This document shows, one piece after another, positions 45,789 through 56,801 of a DNA stretch of 64,000 bases; positions within the stretch are counted from its first letter, which is position 1; each line of letters starts with the position of its first letter. This DNA is from Fremontodendron californicum (taxonomy: Eukaryota; Streptophyta; Magnoliopsida; Malvales; Malvaceae): NCBI GenBank assembly GCA_030761205.1, contig JAULJL010000048.1:5447501-5511500 (forward strand), written 5' to 3'. The translations under genes and the position numbers were made by a program. A model generated the notes under the pieces. It ran no database searches. It was not told the DNA's origin and saw nothing but the letters and a program-made list of their open reading frames with translations.

Positions 45789-48045
45789 TAGATGTGACAA
45801 TTGTGCGGATTCGGGTGGGGTCATTTTGGATTTATCAGGTACGAATCTTTTCGGGTTCAGATTTTTTCAGGTTCGGGTTTTTCAGGTTCGAGCCTTTTCG
45901 AGTTTGGGCCTTTTCAGGTTTGAGTTTTTCGGGTTCGATCCTTTTCGAGTTCTGGCCTTTCGGCTTTGGGCTCAGGTTCGGGTTTTACGTTATTTTTTAT
46001 TTTTGTAAGATGTAATCATTATTACATAATTTAAATATCTAAATCCAAAAATAAATTCTTATTATTTATTAAAGTAAGATTTTGTATAATATGATATTTT
46101 TTTAATTATATTTATATATTAATATCAATATTTGTTAACACCAAAATGATATAAAATTAATTTGTTATATAGAATCAATTTGTTACATAATTGATTATAG
46201 AAAATATGTTATCATATTGATATTTAAAACAATTGATTCGATGAACTCGAATATGCAACATACATTATGATTTATATCATATATACATATAAATATAATT
46301 GTACACACTAATAATTAAATCAAAATGGACAAATGACTATATTTGAAGAAGAAATAAGATTAAAGTTTCAGAGCTGGTACGAGAATGCAAAAAAAAAACT
46401 ATTATTAGTTATTGCTTAATTATTTGTCTTAATGATCTAATCTTAACTTAAAACTAATTTTTTTAAGAAATCATTATTAAAAATTACTTGATATATATAG
46501 TATATATTTAAATATTTTAATAATTTACCATTTGAATGATAAATATTAAGGCATTAATTAGCATTGCTTCTGGCACAACTTTTGAAGTCAAAAACTGCTT
46601 TTCATCGCAAACGCAATGCTAAACAGGTAAAAAAAAATAGCTTTTGCTGTTGAAACCATGGTTTGAAAAGCCAACCAAAAAAGCCAAAAAATATAGCTTC
46701 TGGGCTTTAAAAGCTGGCTTTTGGATAAAATGACTTTATTATCCTCAAATCTTTACACTTTTATTATTTTAAACATATATTTTTCTGACATTTCAATTCC
46801 CTACAATACTTTTTCACAGCAATGCCAAACACTTAGAAGTTTTTAAACCACACTTTTTCACTGCACTTTTTAAACATACTTTTTTCAATCCAAGCTTTTT
46901 CCAATCCAAACTTTTTCCAACAACAATGTTAAACTAGCCCTAAATAGTAATGATCAATGAAGATGAGATGATATAATAATTTGTAGACATGATAATTTTA
47001 GACACGGTACGATTATATGACACTTGAATGACAAGGGATATATAAGATAATATCATGATCTTATTAATTAATTAGATTGTGATTAAAGAAAAAATAATTA
47101 CTTAAAAAAAATTGTGAATTCTAAAAGAATAGAAAATATGAATAAACTAATTAAGTCTAGGCATAAGAGAAAAGCAAACAATTAGTAATATAACTATATA
47201 AGTATCATGTTTTGGATCTCATACTAATTGAGTTTTTGAATTCTTAATTAATTTATTTATTTCATTATCTTATATAAAATTATTAGTATGATTGTTTGTA
47301 GGCTTGTAACTCATTAGCTAATACTATAACTTTTAATATATTATTTTAAACAACTTTTAGACATATCACATATGCAAATATATGGGAGAAAATAAATAAA
47401 TAAAATGTTACATTAAAATTTAAGAACAGTGAAATATATAAAAAATAATCACCATTTTAGATACTTTTGATTTTATCCTAAAAAGTTTCTTTTAGATGAT
47501 TTTTTAAAAATAATCTTATTAATTACAGTTCTAAGAAAAATATTTATATTTTGTTCACAACTCAATTATCTACACATAAGTTAATTTTTCTTATATTATT
47601 ATTTGAAGACGGTTTAATTTTAAAATTAATTATTGACAATTAGTCAATAGACATATTCATTTAGATGGTGGATTCACCAAGACATGGGAGGTTAAAATTA
47701 CAAGTAGAAAATACAATATTTTGATAAAATTATTATTTTAATATATATTAATTTTTAATTTTTAAATGAATCAATAAAAAGAGATTAAAATAAAATTGAT
47801 AATTAAAGTTTTTGTATTATAAATAATTATTTAATTACAATTCGATCATTCGTATTTTTTGTATTAACTTCGGCTTTATGATCGGGTTGGTCTCGGGTTC
47901 GGGTCTTTTTGGGTTTTTTCGAGTTTGGATTATTTCGGGCTCAAGCCATTTCAGGTTCGGGTTTTCTCAAGTTCGGGTTTTTGGCTTTTTTGATCAAATC
48001 GAATTTGGACGGATTTTCGGGTTCATGTTCATTTTGCCATCTCTA
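45789..48045. mobile_element. 2.26-kb non-autonomous hAT element with perfect 8-bp target duplication
   Basis: TCTAGAAT lies at 45781-45788 and again at 48046-48053. The left end TAGATGTGACAATTGTGCGG and the right end, reverse complemented, TAGAGATGGCAAAATGAACA are imperfect TIRs. Both subterminal regions are packed with 'TTCGGGTTCGGG'-type repeats (45810-45990 and 47880-48030). The interior is AT-rich, holds a MITE (46555-46944), and encodes no transposase. Confidence 0.8.
46555..46944 (-). mobile_element. MITE nested in the hAT element, inverse copy of 14006-14358
   Basis: Reverse complement begins 'tttagggctagtttaacatt' and continues 'gttgttggaaaaagtttgg', matching the copy at 14006. The other end is 'gcattgcttctggc'. 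Confidence 0.6.
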
Positions 48046-48053
48046 TCTAGAAT

Positions 48054-48910
48054 ACATACTCATAATAGCATTGTTAAAATGAATCAAACTATCATATGAA
48101 AGTTTCATCTCGGAACCAATCCTATGAATCTACTAACCTTCTTTCAAATATCACATAAAAATTTGAAAATATTATATTATTCTGTAAATTTTAATATATG
48201 CGAATATCAATATAATTTCGTTATAATAACGATGATTCTATTAATAATGATAATTCTAGTAATAATTAAAATTAAAAATTAAATATATTTAAAGTGATTA
48301 TTCATAAACTATATAATTAATATCATGAATATACTTGCAGGCAAAATTGATATATTTTATTAAATATCAATATTTATTTTTATTAATAACTAATGTGTGT
48401 ATATTGATATTCTTGTTCTAAAAAATATATTAATGTTTATATCAAAATTATTCGTTCGTATCATACTTTATTTACTCTTTTTTAAGTGACTATATATAAG
48501 TATATTATATTTGTAACATTATACATAACGTATATAGGATTTAAAATTATGTTCATAATATTCGTATACTAACAATTAACAATAATTGAATATTTTTATT
48601 TTTATTTTTATTCATATTAATTGTATTATTATTGATATTATTTTCTTATTTATTCATTATTTTTTCAATAAAATAATTATTTTATTTATTTAAATAATCA
48701 AAGTTAATATGATTTTTTTAAAAAGTATCAGTTACAATTTTTCTAAAAAAATATATTTTTTAAAATTTCAAATAACAATTTTTATCATTTTTATTATTTA
48801 TTTTTTTCTTTTTCCTCCTTCTTTTCCTTTCCTTCCTTTTCTCCCCCTTTTTTCATTTCTTTCTTTCTTTCTTTCTTTCTCTTTTCTTTTCTTTTCTTTC
48901 TCCATCAAAA
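48054..48910. other. AT-rich interval with a dispersed repeat copy
   Basis: After the end of the interrupted LTR, 48370-48905 is a diverged direct copy of 54250-54650 ('tatgtgtatattgatattct', 'taaaattatgttcataatat', ending in a CCTTTTCC/TTTC pyrimidine tract). No coding signal. Confidence 0.5.
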
Positions 48911-50156
48911 TCTATACCTATTATATTAAAAGAATTCTATGAGATAGTACTGTAGCAAAACCAAAGCTGGAAATTGACGGCTGTCCTTTTTTTTTTTTTT
49001 TTTCAGTTTTTAGAAAAATTATAAAATAGATATGAAATTTCTTATATTGCATATGATATTCAAATAATCTGAATAAAACATGAAATTTTTGTTTTTAAAG
49101 TTTTTAATTTTATATTATCTACACTGTTATTTATTTTATTTATTTTTGCTCTTTCAATCATGGATTCTCTTATCATTTTCTTTTTCATTTTGTGGGAATG
49201 AAAGTGGAGGAATTTTTTTTGGAGGTAGAATAGAAGATGCTTTGGAGTTAAGGGGGAGCATGAAAAACCAATGGGCAGACGCAAAGGTGATCAAAACATG
49301 ATATATATTTGCAAGTAAAGAGTTTTGTAGTATTAGTAGGATGATAGCATATTGAATATCTGTATTTTTAAAATATTTGAATTTTAATTCGTTTAATTTA
49401 TATGATATATGAATTCGTTAATATCCGAATCCAATTTAGATAGCAATATCCGTTGGCTATCCGAATCCGTTAAATATTTGAATTCAAATAAAATTTTTTA
49501 AAATAAAATATAAATTAAAAAAGAATTAAATATTTCATCGAAAATTAGATTTGAATATCTGAATATATTATCTGTACAAGTAAAGCAGATTTGGATAATA
49601 ACATTATCAAAATCAAAACGGATTTGGATATTAAATATCCAAAAATTTCTATATGAATACATTTCAAATCCGTTATAAATAATAAATCTAATATTTGAAT
49701 TTAAAAATAATTCAAATTTAGAATAACTAAATACACAAAAATCGAATAGAATAATGTTGGCTAATCTTTTACTGTATATTGCAATCTATAAGGCAGCCTT
49801 TGGGCTTTGCATTATTAGAGAATGGCACCCACTTCTCCCTCCCCAGTCTCAGCCCAGCCAATAGTTGCCAGTTAAGGATAGTAATGAATAATGCGGATTC
49901 AGATATTTATAATTATTCAATCTATTTTTTACGGATTCAGATATTGTTGATTCAGATAAAATTCATATTTTGATATTATAGTTACTATCCATAGCGGATA
50001 CGGATATGAAATCTCCGGTATATATTATCCGAATCCGCATTATTTATACGGATAACTGATTCGGATATCCGAATTCGCTATTCGAATCCGCTTACTTTTA
50101 CAGATTCAGATATCCAAATCCATTATCCGTTTATTTGAATTTTAAATTATTTTTTG

Positions 50157-50211
50157 TTTGGTTTTGCTACAGTACTATCTCATGGGATTCTTTTAATATA
50201 ATAGGTATAGA
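50157..50211 (-). repeat. Inverted copy of the Helitron-like 5' end
   Basis: Reverse complement matches 48911-48965 at about 53 of 55 bases, including TCTATACCTATTATATTAAA and TAGTACTGTAGCAAAACC. Could be the 5' end of a second, oppositely oriented element, or make the pair the ends of a 1.3-kb TIR element. Confidence 0.7.
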
Positions 50212-50212
50212 T

Positions 50213-51390
50213 TACAAAATAGGTTAATCACTTCAAATTATTTATAATTTAGAATTATTATAGTAAATAATTACTAATAAGGAAATAATTTTTTTTAGCT
50301 TTTGTGATTCGATCCATTTTTTTCGGATTCATATATTATAGATTTACATAATTTACGTTATTAGAATATTGAATTTATTTTCCGTAACGGATTCGAAGCA
50401 GATTTGTAATTCGGATATAAACCCTTAGATATCTGTTATCCAAATCCGCTTTAATTTTGGTTCGAATAATATCAAATATTTGAATCCGTTATCCGCTCCA
50501 TTTACATATTTACAGTAGAGGTGTCCATGGGCCGGGTCAGGCCTATGTATGGTATCAACACTATATTTGTTTGCCCAAGCCCGACTCGGCCTGAAATATG
50601 GGCCTCAAGTTTTGTCCAATCCCGTCCATATTTGTAAATAGACAGTCTAAACCCATTTAGGCCAGCTCATGTTATTTTTTTTTTATTTTTTTTAAATATT
50701 TGTTTATTTAATCTTTAATAATTTTATATATTTTTTTTCTTTTATTAAGTTTTTAAACATGGACAACTTAACATATTTTTTAATGTTTACACTATAATAT
50801 TATATATGTATATATATAATCTTTATATAATATAAATTTCATAATATATAAAAATAAAAATATTATATTATATTATATAATTGGAAAATGGGCCGGGTCC
50901 GGGTCTTGAATGTTGGAGCCAAGGCCCAGCCCATTTTTTAAAGGACCTCATTTTTTTGCCCAAACCCATTTTTCGGGCCTAATATTTTTTTTCCATGCCC
51001 TTCTAAATATAGGCTAACCTTTGGGTTTGGGCGGGTAGCCCGACTCTTGAACAAGTCTAATTTACAAAAACAAATGTCTTTTTTTTTTTTTTTTTTTTCC
51101 TTTAGTGTTTTAGGAAAAGTATAAAATGGGTTGATCAATTAAAAATATTTATAAGTTATAATCAGTATAATAAATAATTATTAACAAGGAAATAAATTTT
51201 TTTTAGCTTATGTGATTCGATCCGTTTTTTACGGATTCGAATAATTTGAGGATTCGGGTATTGAATTTACTATTCGTAGCGGATTCGGATATGAATCTTT
51301 AAATATCCGTTATCCAAATCCGCTTTAATTTTGGTTCGGATAGTGTTGGATATCCGAATCCATTTTCCGCTCCATTTACATATTGAGTTC
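50213..51390 (+). repeat. Two diverged direct copies of an approximately 290-bp segment
   Basis: 50213-50512 and 51117-51390 share 'tttttagctt.tgtgattcga', 'gttatccaaatccgctttaa', 'ttttggttcg' and 'ccgctccatttacatatt'. The MITE 50516-51059 sits between them, just after the first copy. Confidence 0.75.
50516..51059 (+). mobile_element. 544-bp hAT MITE with 8-bp target duplication
   Basis: Left TAGAGGTGTCCATGGGCCGG; right, reverse complemented, TAGACTTGTTCAAGAGTCGG. Flanks are ATTTACAG (50508-50515) and ATTTACAA (51060-51067), 7 of 8 identical. Same family as 37036-37571. Confidence 0.8.
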
Positions 51391-52459
51391 TTATTTAATT
51401 TTATATTTTTATTTAAAAAATAATTTAATAAATTCAGATATTTAGCAGATTCAGATGTTCGACAAATATGACTATTTAAATTAGATATGGATTCTGATAG
51501 TGATATTCGGATAGTAAGCGGATAGTTAACAGATTCGGATTTAGAATAAATTAAGCGTATTTGAATTCGAATATTTAAAAAAGTGTAGATATTTAATCTA
51601 TTGTCATCTCTATTTGGGACTAAAGTTTCTTGAAAAAATTACAAAATTAACTAATAAACAAAAAGTATTTTGATATTATATATTAGTTTTTCTTGAAAAC
51701 TGTGTAATCAAGAGAGAAAAATTTTAAAAGAATTACAAAATGAACCAATTAATTAAAAATATTATTTATTTATTATTATTAATAATAAATAATTATTAAT
51801 AAGAAAATAAAAAAATGTGAAAATAAGATTTTGTAATTATTTTTTATCTTTGAGAAGAAAAATATACTAACAGGAGTGATTAGTCGGTTTGAACTTTCAC
51901 AACCAAATAAAGTGAAATCGACTTAAGTTTTAACTTTTGATGAATTTTGTCACTTGGTTTAAGAAAACACTAAATCTTACAGTTTTATATTTTTTATTTA
52001 AAATTGATTTAATGATGAATTTTTTTATTTGTGAGAAAAATTGATTTAAAATATTTAATTTTTATATTAAAAATCTAATTATTTTAATATATAAATATAT
52101 ATTAAAATATTTTAAAAATATTTAAATAAATAATTATTATTTAATATAATTAAAATTATATATAAAAAATATAAATAACTAGCGAAGCAAGGAAACATCC
52201 TAGTAATAATAAAAAAAAGCTTGCCACACATGTGGAAAGCTATAGGGCAACTCAATTATTCAATTAAGTACTCAATTGAAGTTGTCCCCACTTGGGTGGA
52301 GTCAACTTTAATATAATAAAAAAATGCTCACGTTTCGTTGTCGAATATTATCGAATTTGAATTAATATTTTATAATAAATTTAAAAAATAAAAAAATAAG
52401 AATAGTAAAGATAATAATTTTAAAAAAAAAATAATATTTTCTATTCTTATATAACATCT

Positions 52460-53340
52460 GATATAAAATTGAGAGTTATTTGAATATGGTCAATTATATC
52501 CGATAATTTCAAACACAACATAATTATACGATACAAACATAACATAGAAAAAATAACTAAAACATGATATGATAGAAAAATAACATGAACATGACACAAA
52601 TACACGAACGTGTCAAAATCTACAAAATTGATACAAATATATACTAACTTGAATACGATTATAACAGAAAAAATAACATGAACATGATAACGCGTGACAC
52701 AAAATTGTGAGTTATTTGAATAGTATTAATTAGACTTGGCAATTTCGGACATAACATGATTATACGACTCGAGCACAACATGGAAAAAATAATTAAAACA
52801 TGATACGAAAAATAACATGAACACTACACAAATACACAAACGTATCAAAATCTACATAATATAAATTATTAACGTGTAAAAATTTATATAAATTTATAAT
52901 ATTTTAAACACACGATAAAATAACACGAACATGTTACGGATATACAATTTTTCTCTAAGTTGAATCATTATAACAAATTATGCAAAATATGAGATGAATT
53001 GAGACACGACACGAACACACAAAATTTTCTCTAAATTGGATCACCATGATAAACTATGCAAAATATTTGGATGAATTGAAACACGACACGAATACATGGA
53101 AAAATAATTAAAATACGACACAACAAGAAAATAACATGAACACAACACAAATACACGAACGTATCAAAATCTACATAAACTGAATTATTAACATGTAAAA
53201 ATTTATAATACTTTGAACACACATAAAAATAATACGAACACGAAAAATAATAAGAACACGACACGAACGCATACTTTGAACACACACAAAAATTACAAGA
53301 ACATGAAAAATAATACGAACACGATACAAATACACAAATC
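52460..53340 (-). repeat. Three or more diverged copies of the CACGACACGAACA repeat
   Basis: 'aaaaataacatgaacatgac...acaaatacacgaacgt..tcaaaatctacat' recurs at about 52545-52630, 52785-52857 and 53093-53174. In reverse complement it matches 15790-15960 and 56088-56305. No gene; the long open frame here is low-complexity. Confidence 0.6.
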
Positions 53341-53458
53341 TTTTTCATCTTTTTTTCTCTTTCCTTCTTCTTTCCTTTTCCTTCTTTTTCCTCCTCTATT
53401 TCTCTTTCTTTCCCCACAAAAATTAATAAAAATTAAAATAATTTATTTATTTACTTTT

Positions 53459-54015
53459 CCCGAGCGGGTTGGGTCACGGATCTTAAATCAACTCGCGAGT
53501 CAACATGTGGACCAATTCCTTTAAATACATCATTTAAAATTTTTAAAAAATAATAATAAAATAATTTTTTTTTTAATTTTCCGAGCGGATCGAGTACGAA
53601 TCCTAAATCGACCCGCAAGTCAACATGCGAACCAACCCCTTCAAATACATCATTTAAAATTAAAACTAAAATAAAAATAATTAATAAATTTTATATTTTT
53701 AATTTTTAATTTTTTTCCTGAGACGGTCAGATACAGATCCTAAATCGATACGCGAGTCAACATGCGGACCAATCTCTTTAAATACATTATTTAAAAATTA
53801 AATAAAATAAAACTTTTTATATTTTTTTCCTAGAGGATCGAGTACGAATTCTAAATCGACCCGCGAGTAAACGTGCAGATCAACCTCTTTAAATATATCA
53901 TTTAAAATAAAAAAAAATTTGAATTTTTTTTCGTATGGGTCGAGTACGAATCCTAAATCAACCCGCGAGTCAAAATGAAGATCAACACCTTTAAATACAT
54001 CATTTAAAAATAAAA
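53459..54015 (+). repeat. Tandem array, five units of 103-137 bp
   Basis: Units start near 53459, 53580, 53717, 53829 and 53932. Each has 'gatcctaaatcgacccgcga', 'gtcaacatg.ggaccaac' and 'ctttaaatacatcatttaaa' followed by an A/T-rich spacer of variable length. Confidence 0.85.
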
Positions 54016-54099
54016 ATCTAAAAAACTTACAAAAATAATATTTTTTGTTATAAAGAAAGACAAAATTATCCCTAATCTAATTCAAAAATATCACTTGAG

Positions 54100-55300
54100 T
54101 CCCATGAACTAAAAATAAGTATTAGTAGATTCCTTAATTAACCCTCAAATTATAATTAATACCTAAGCTTAAGTGTCATTAAAGCAAAGCCTTTAAAATC
54201 TTAATTTAGCAATCCTATTGAATATGGGGATAATTTTTATAGTAAGTTATAGATTGTAATATTATAATATTAATAATTAATATGTGTATATTGATATTTT
54301 TGTTCTCAAAAGATATATTAATATCTATATCAAATTATTCATTTGTTATTTGTAACATTGTACATAATGTATATAAGATTTAAAATTATATTCATAATAT
54401 TCGTATACTAACAATAATATTAATTGAATTTTTTTTATTCATATTAATTGTTTTATTATTGATATGGTTTTCTAATTTATTCATTTTTTTAAATAAAATT
54501 ATTATTAATTTACTTAAATAATTAAAGTTAATAGATTTTTTAAAAAATATCAATTACAATTTTTCATTAATTTTTTTTTCAAATAACATGTTTTATCATT
54601 TTTATTATTTTTTTCCCTTTCCTTTCCTTTCCTTTCCTTTCCCTTCCTTTTTTTTTTTTCTTTTCATTTTTTTCTTTCCTATCATTACGTGGGTGGAAGA
54701 AAAAATATGATGCGAAAAATGTTTTAGAAGGGAAAAAAAGTTAAATTGGATAGTTTGTTAAGAAAAAATGGATAATTTTTTTAGATTTTTGAGTAGTTTT
54801 TTAAATATGAAAGTACATAAGCGATCTTAATGTTATCAATTTAATTAGTAATTTTATTAACTAAATTGGTATCTTGTTAATTTGTGACACCAACTCAGTC
54901 AAAAATTTTTAAAAAAAATTAACAAATGAAAAAGTTAATTGATGAGTAGTGAATTGTTTTTTTTTAAATACTCATGAAACAAAAATTAAAAAATACTTAA
55001 ATATCCCTATTTACATATTTTATTATTATTTTATTTTAATTTTAAAGTAACTTCATCAACTGATCAATTGATATTTTACTTGATTTATAACATTAATTCA
55101 ATCAAATATTTTATATATTATAGATATAAATAATACAATATAATCATTAAATGCATGAATCGGGTCAAGCTGAACTTAACTTTCGAATAAAAAAACGAAC
55201 CCAATAAATTTAGTTGAAACTCAACCTTGCCTGAACCGATCCAATAACTAGACAACCCATAATAGAGTTGCGATGTTTATTTATCAGCTTAAATTAGATG
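54100..55300. other. AT-rich interval, dispersed repeat copy, no gene
   Basis: 54250-54650 repeats 48370-48905. 54100-54140 ('gagtcccatgaactaaaaat' and 'ttagtagattcctt') is matched in reverse at 62640-62690. The rest is featureless. Confidence 0.45.
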
Positions 55301-55309
55301 AATATATAT

Positions 55310-55376
55310 CCCACTCATTCCATTCCATTTCATTCCATCCCATCCCATTCCATTCCATTCCATTCCATCTCATCTC
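55310..55376 (+). repeat. ATTCC pentanucleotide microsatellite
   Basis: About thirteen imperfect ATTCC/ATCCC/ATCTC repeats. Confidence 0.95.
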
Positions 55377-55426
55377 ATATGAATGAATTGATAAAAGGTC
55401 TAAATCGAGAGACTGCTGTCCATCCA

Positions 55427-56061
55427 AAGCAGTATCGTATTGGAAGACGTATCATTTTTATTTTAATATTGATACGTTTTAATATCGATGTGTTTTGATA
55501 TATCGTTTCGAATTTACCGATATTTTTCAAATATTTTTTTTTCATATATCAATATGTATAGCCTATTTTCAAGTTTTTCAATAAAATATATATTATATAC
55601 ACATGTAAATATACATCCATTATATGCGCATATATATATATATGTGTGTTTTTATACAAATACAAATATAAATGTTAAATATCTCAAATTTTTAAACATC
55701 AAATAGATAAAATAAATATTAAAATATTAAAGAAATATAATAAATTATTATTAATTATGTCCAATAATCTAATTTAATGAACATATATATATATTTTAAA
55801 TATAATTATGAAAAAAATAAAAATGATCATGACACAAAAAATATTGAAATTGGTTTAAAAATTCAAATAAGTGAATTTTTAAATTAAAAAAATCAAAATT
55901 TTGTACCAATCGATACGTATCGATACTGACCGGTACAAACCGATACAGGCCGATACGATCGGTACGGTCGGTACCAAAACTGAAACGGAACGAGACTTGT
56001 ACCGTTTCGGTTTACCTTAAAAACTGTACGCATCGGCCGGTACGATACCGATAACACTGCT
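55427..56061. mobile_element. About 635-bp MITE with GTATCGTACCGG-type ends
   Basis: Left 'aagcagtatcgtattgg' and right, reverse complemented, 'aagcagtgttatcggtat' form degenerate TIRs. The right half is rich in CGATAC/CGGTAC words. Flanks TCCATC on both sides. It interrupts a sequence whose uninterrupted duplicate is at 56125-56160. Confidence 0.65.
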
Positions 56062-56310
56062 TCCATCACTTGGCAATTCATATATTCGTGTTGTGTTTGT
56101 ATATTTTTTTGTGTCATAATTATGAGAGACTGCCGCCCATCACTTGGCAATTCGTGTATTCGTGTTGTGTTTGTGTATTTTCTCATGTCATAATTGTGTT
56201 TATATAAATTTTGACGTATTAATAATTTATGTTATATAAATTTTAACATATTCGTATATTCTTATCGTGTTTGTATTTTTTTCTTCATGTCATGTCATGT
56301 CATTTTTTAA
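56062..56310 (+). repeat. Tandem copies of the CGTGTTGTGTTTGTGTA repeat
   Basis: 'cacttggcaattc.t.tattcgtgttgtgtttgt' occurs at 56067 and again at 56141, period 74; the preceding 'gagactgc.g.ccatc' is at 55409 and 56125. Related to 15790-15960. Confidence 0.7.
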
Positions 56311-56801
56311 AATATTATCCACTCTACCACCACCAAACCACTATTTCTTTTATTTTATTATTAGATTTTGTTAACAAGTATTTTAAAGGCACTATTTAAA
56401 ATTATTAGATATAATAATATTTTTATTTAATACATTAAAAATAATAAATAAATTTATCAATTTTTACATTTAATATAATATTATTATTATAAATACTATA
56501 TTAATTAACTTAAATAAACCCCTAAGGGCTCAGATTAGCAAAAACCCTTTATTATTATATCCTTTGGCTCATTTATCAGTAAAAACAATAATCCTCCAAT
56601 CCGTTTATTACCTCACTTCTCACCTTCTTTTTCACCATCAAAACTAAATCTTCTGTTCTGCTCTCTTTATCCCCTTTCTCTGCCTTCATCTTTTTCACCA
56701 TTCCCTTTCTTTTCCTTGTTTCTTTCTTTTTTTTTTTTTGTAGGCAAAATTCTTACCTACAGCTGCCATAATCAAAGACTTGAAACACCAAAAAAAAAAC
56801 A
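56311..56801 (+). promoter_or_regulatory. Upstream region and CT-rich leader of the GT14 gene
   Basis: 56610-56745 is a pyrimidine-rich stretch, typical of plant 5' leaders. 'TTATTATTATATCC' near 56550-56564 is a possible TATA region. A TTTTTTGTAG at 56736-56743 could be a 3' splice site of a leader intron. Confidence 0.35.

Larger units (their letters stand above)
48911..52203 (+). mobile_element. Helitron-like element, about 3.3 kb, with nested insertions
   Basis: Starts A|TCTATACCTATTATATTAAA, the 5' TC plus AT-rich wording of plant Helitrons, and ends AGGAAACATCCTAG|T, a CTAG terminus followed by T after a weak 'agcgaagcaagg' stem. An inverted copy of the first 55 bases lies inside at 50157-50211. 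No Rep/helicase is encoded. It contains the MITE 50516-51059 and duplicated segments. The assignment rests on termini only. Confidence 0.45.

Noticed and set aside
53031..53417. 128-codon minus-strand frame rich in Lys/Glu then Tyr/Cys/Ser
   Set aside because: Product of a pyrimidine tract and the CACGACACGAACA repeats.
53459..54015. CRISPR-like appearance of regularly spaced repeats
   Set aside because: Plant nuclear DNA, units of more than 100 bp that diverge, and AT-rich low-complexity spacers; this is a tandem repeat.
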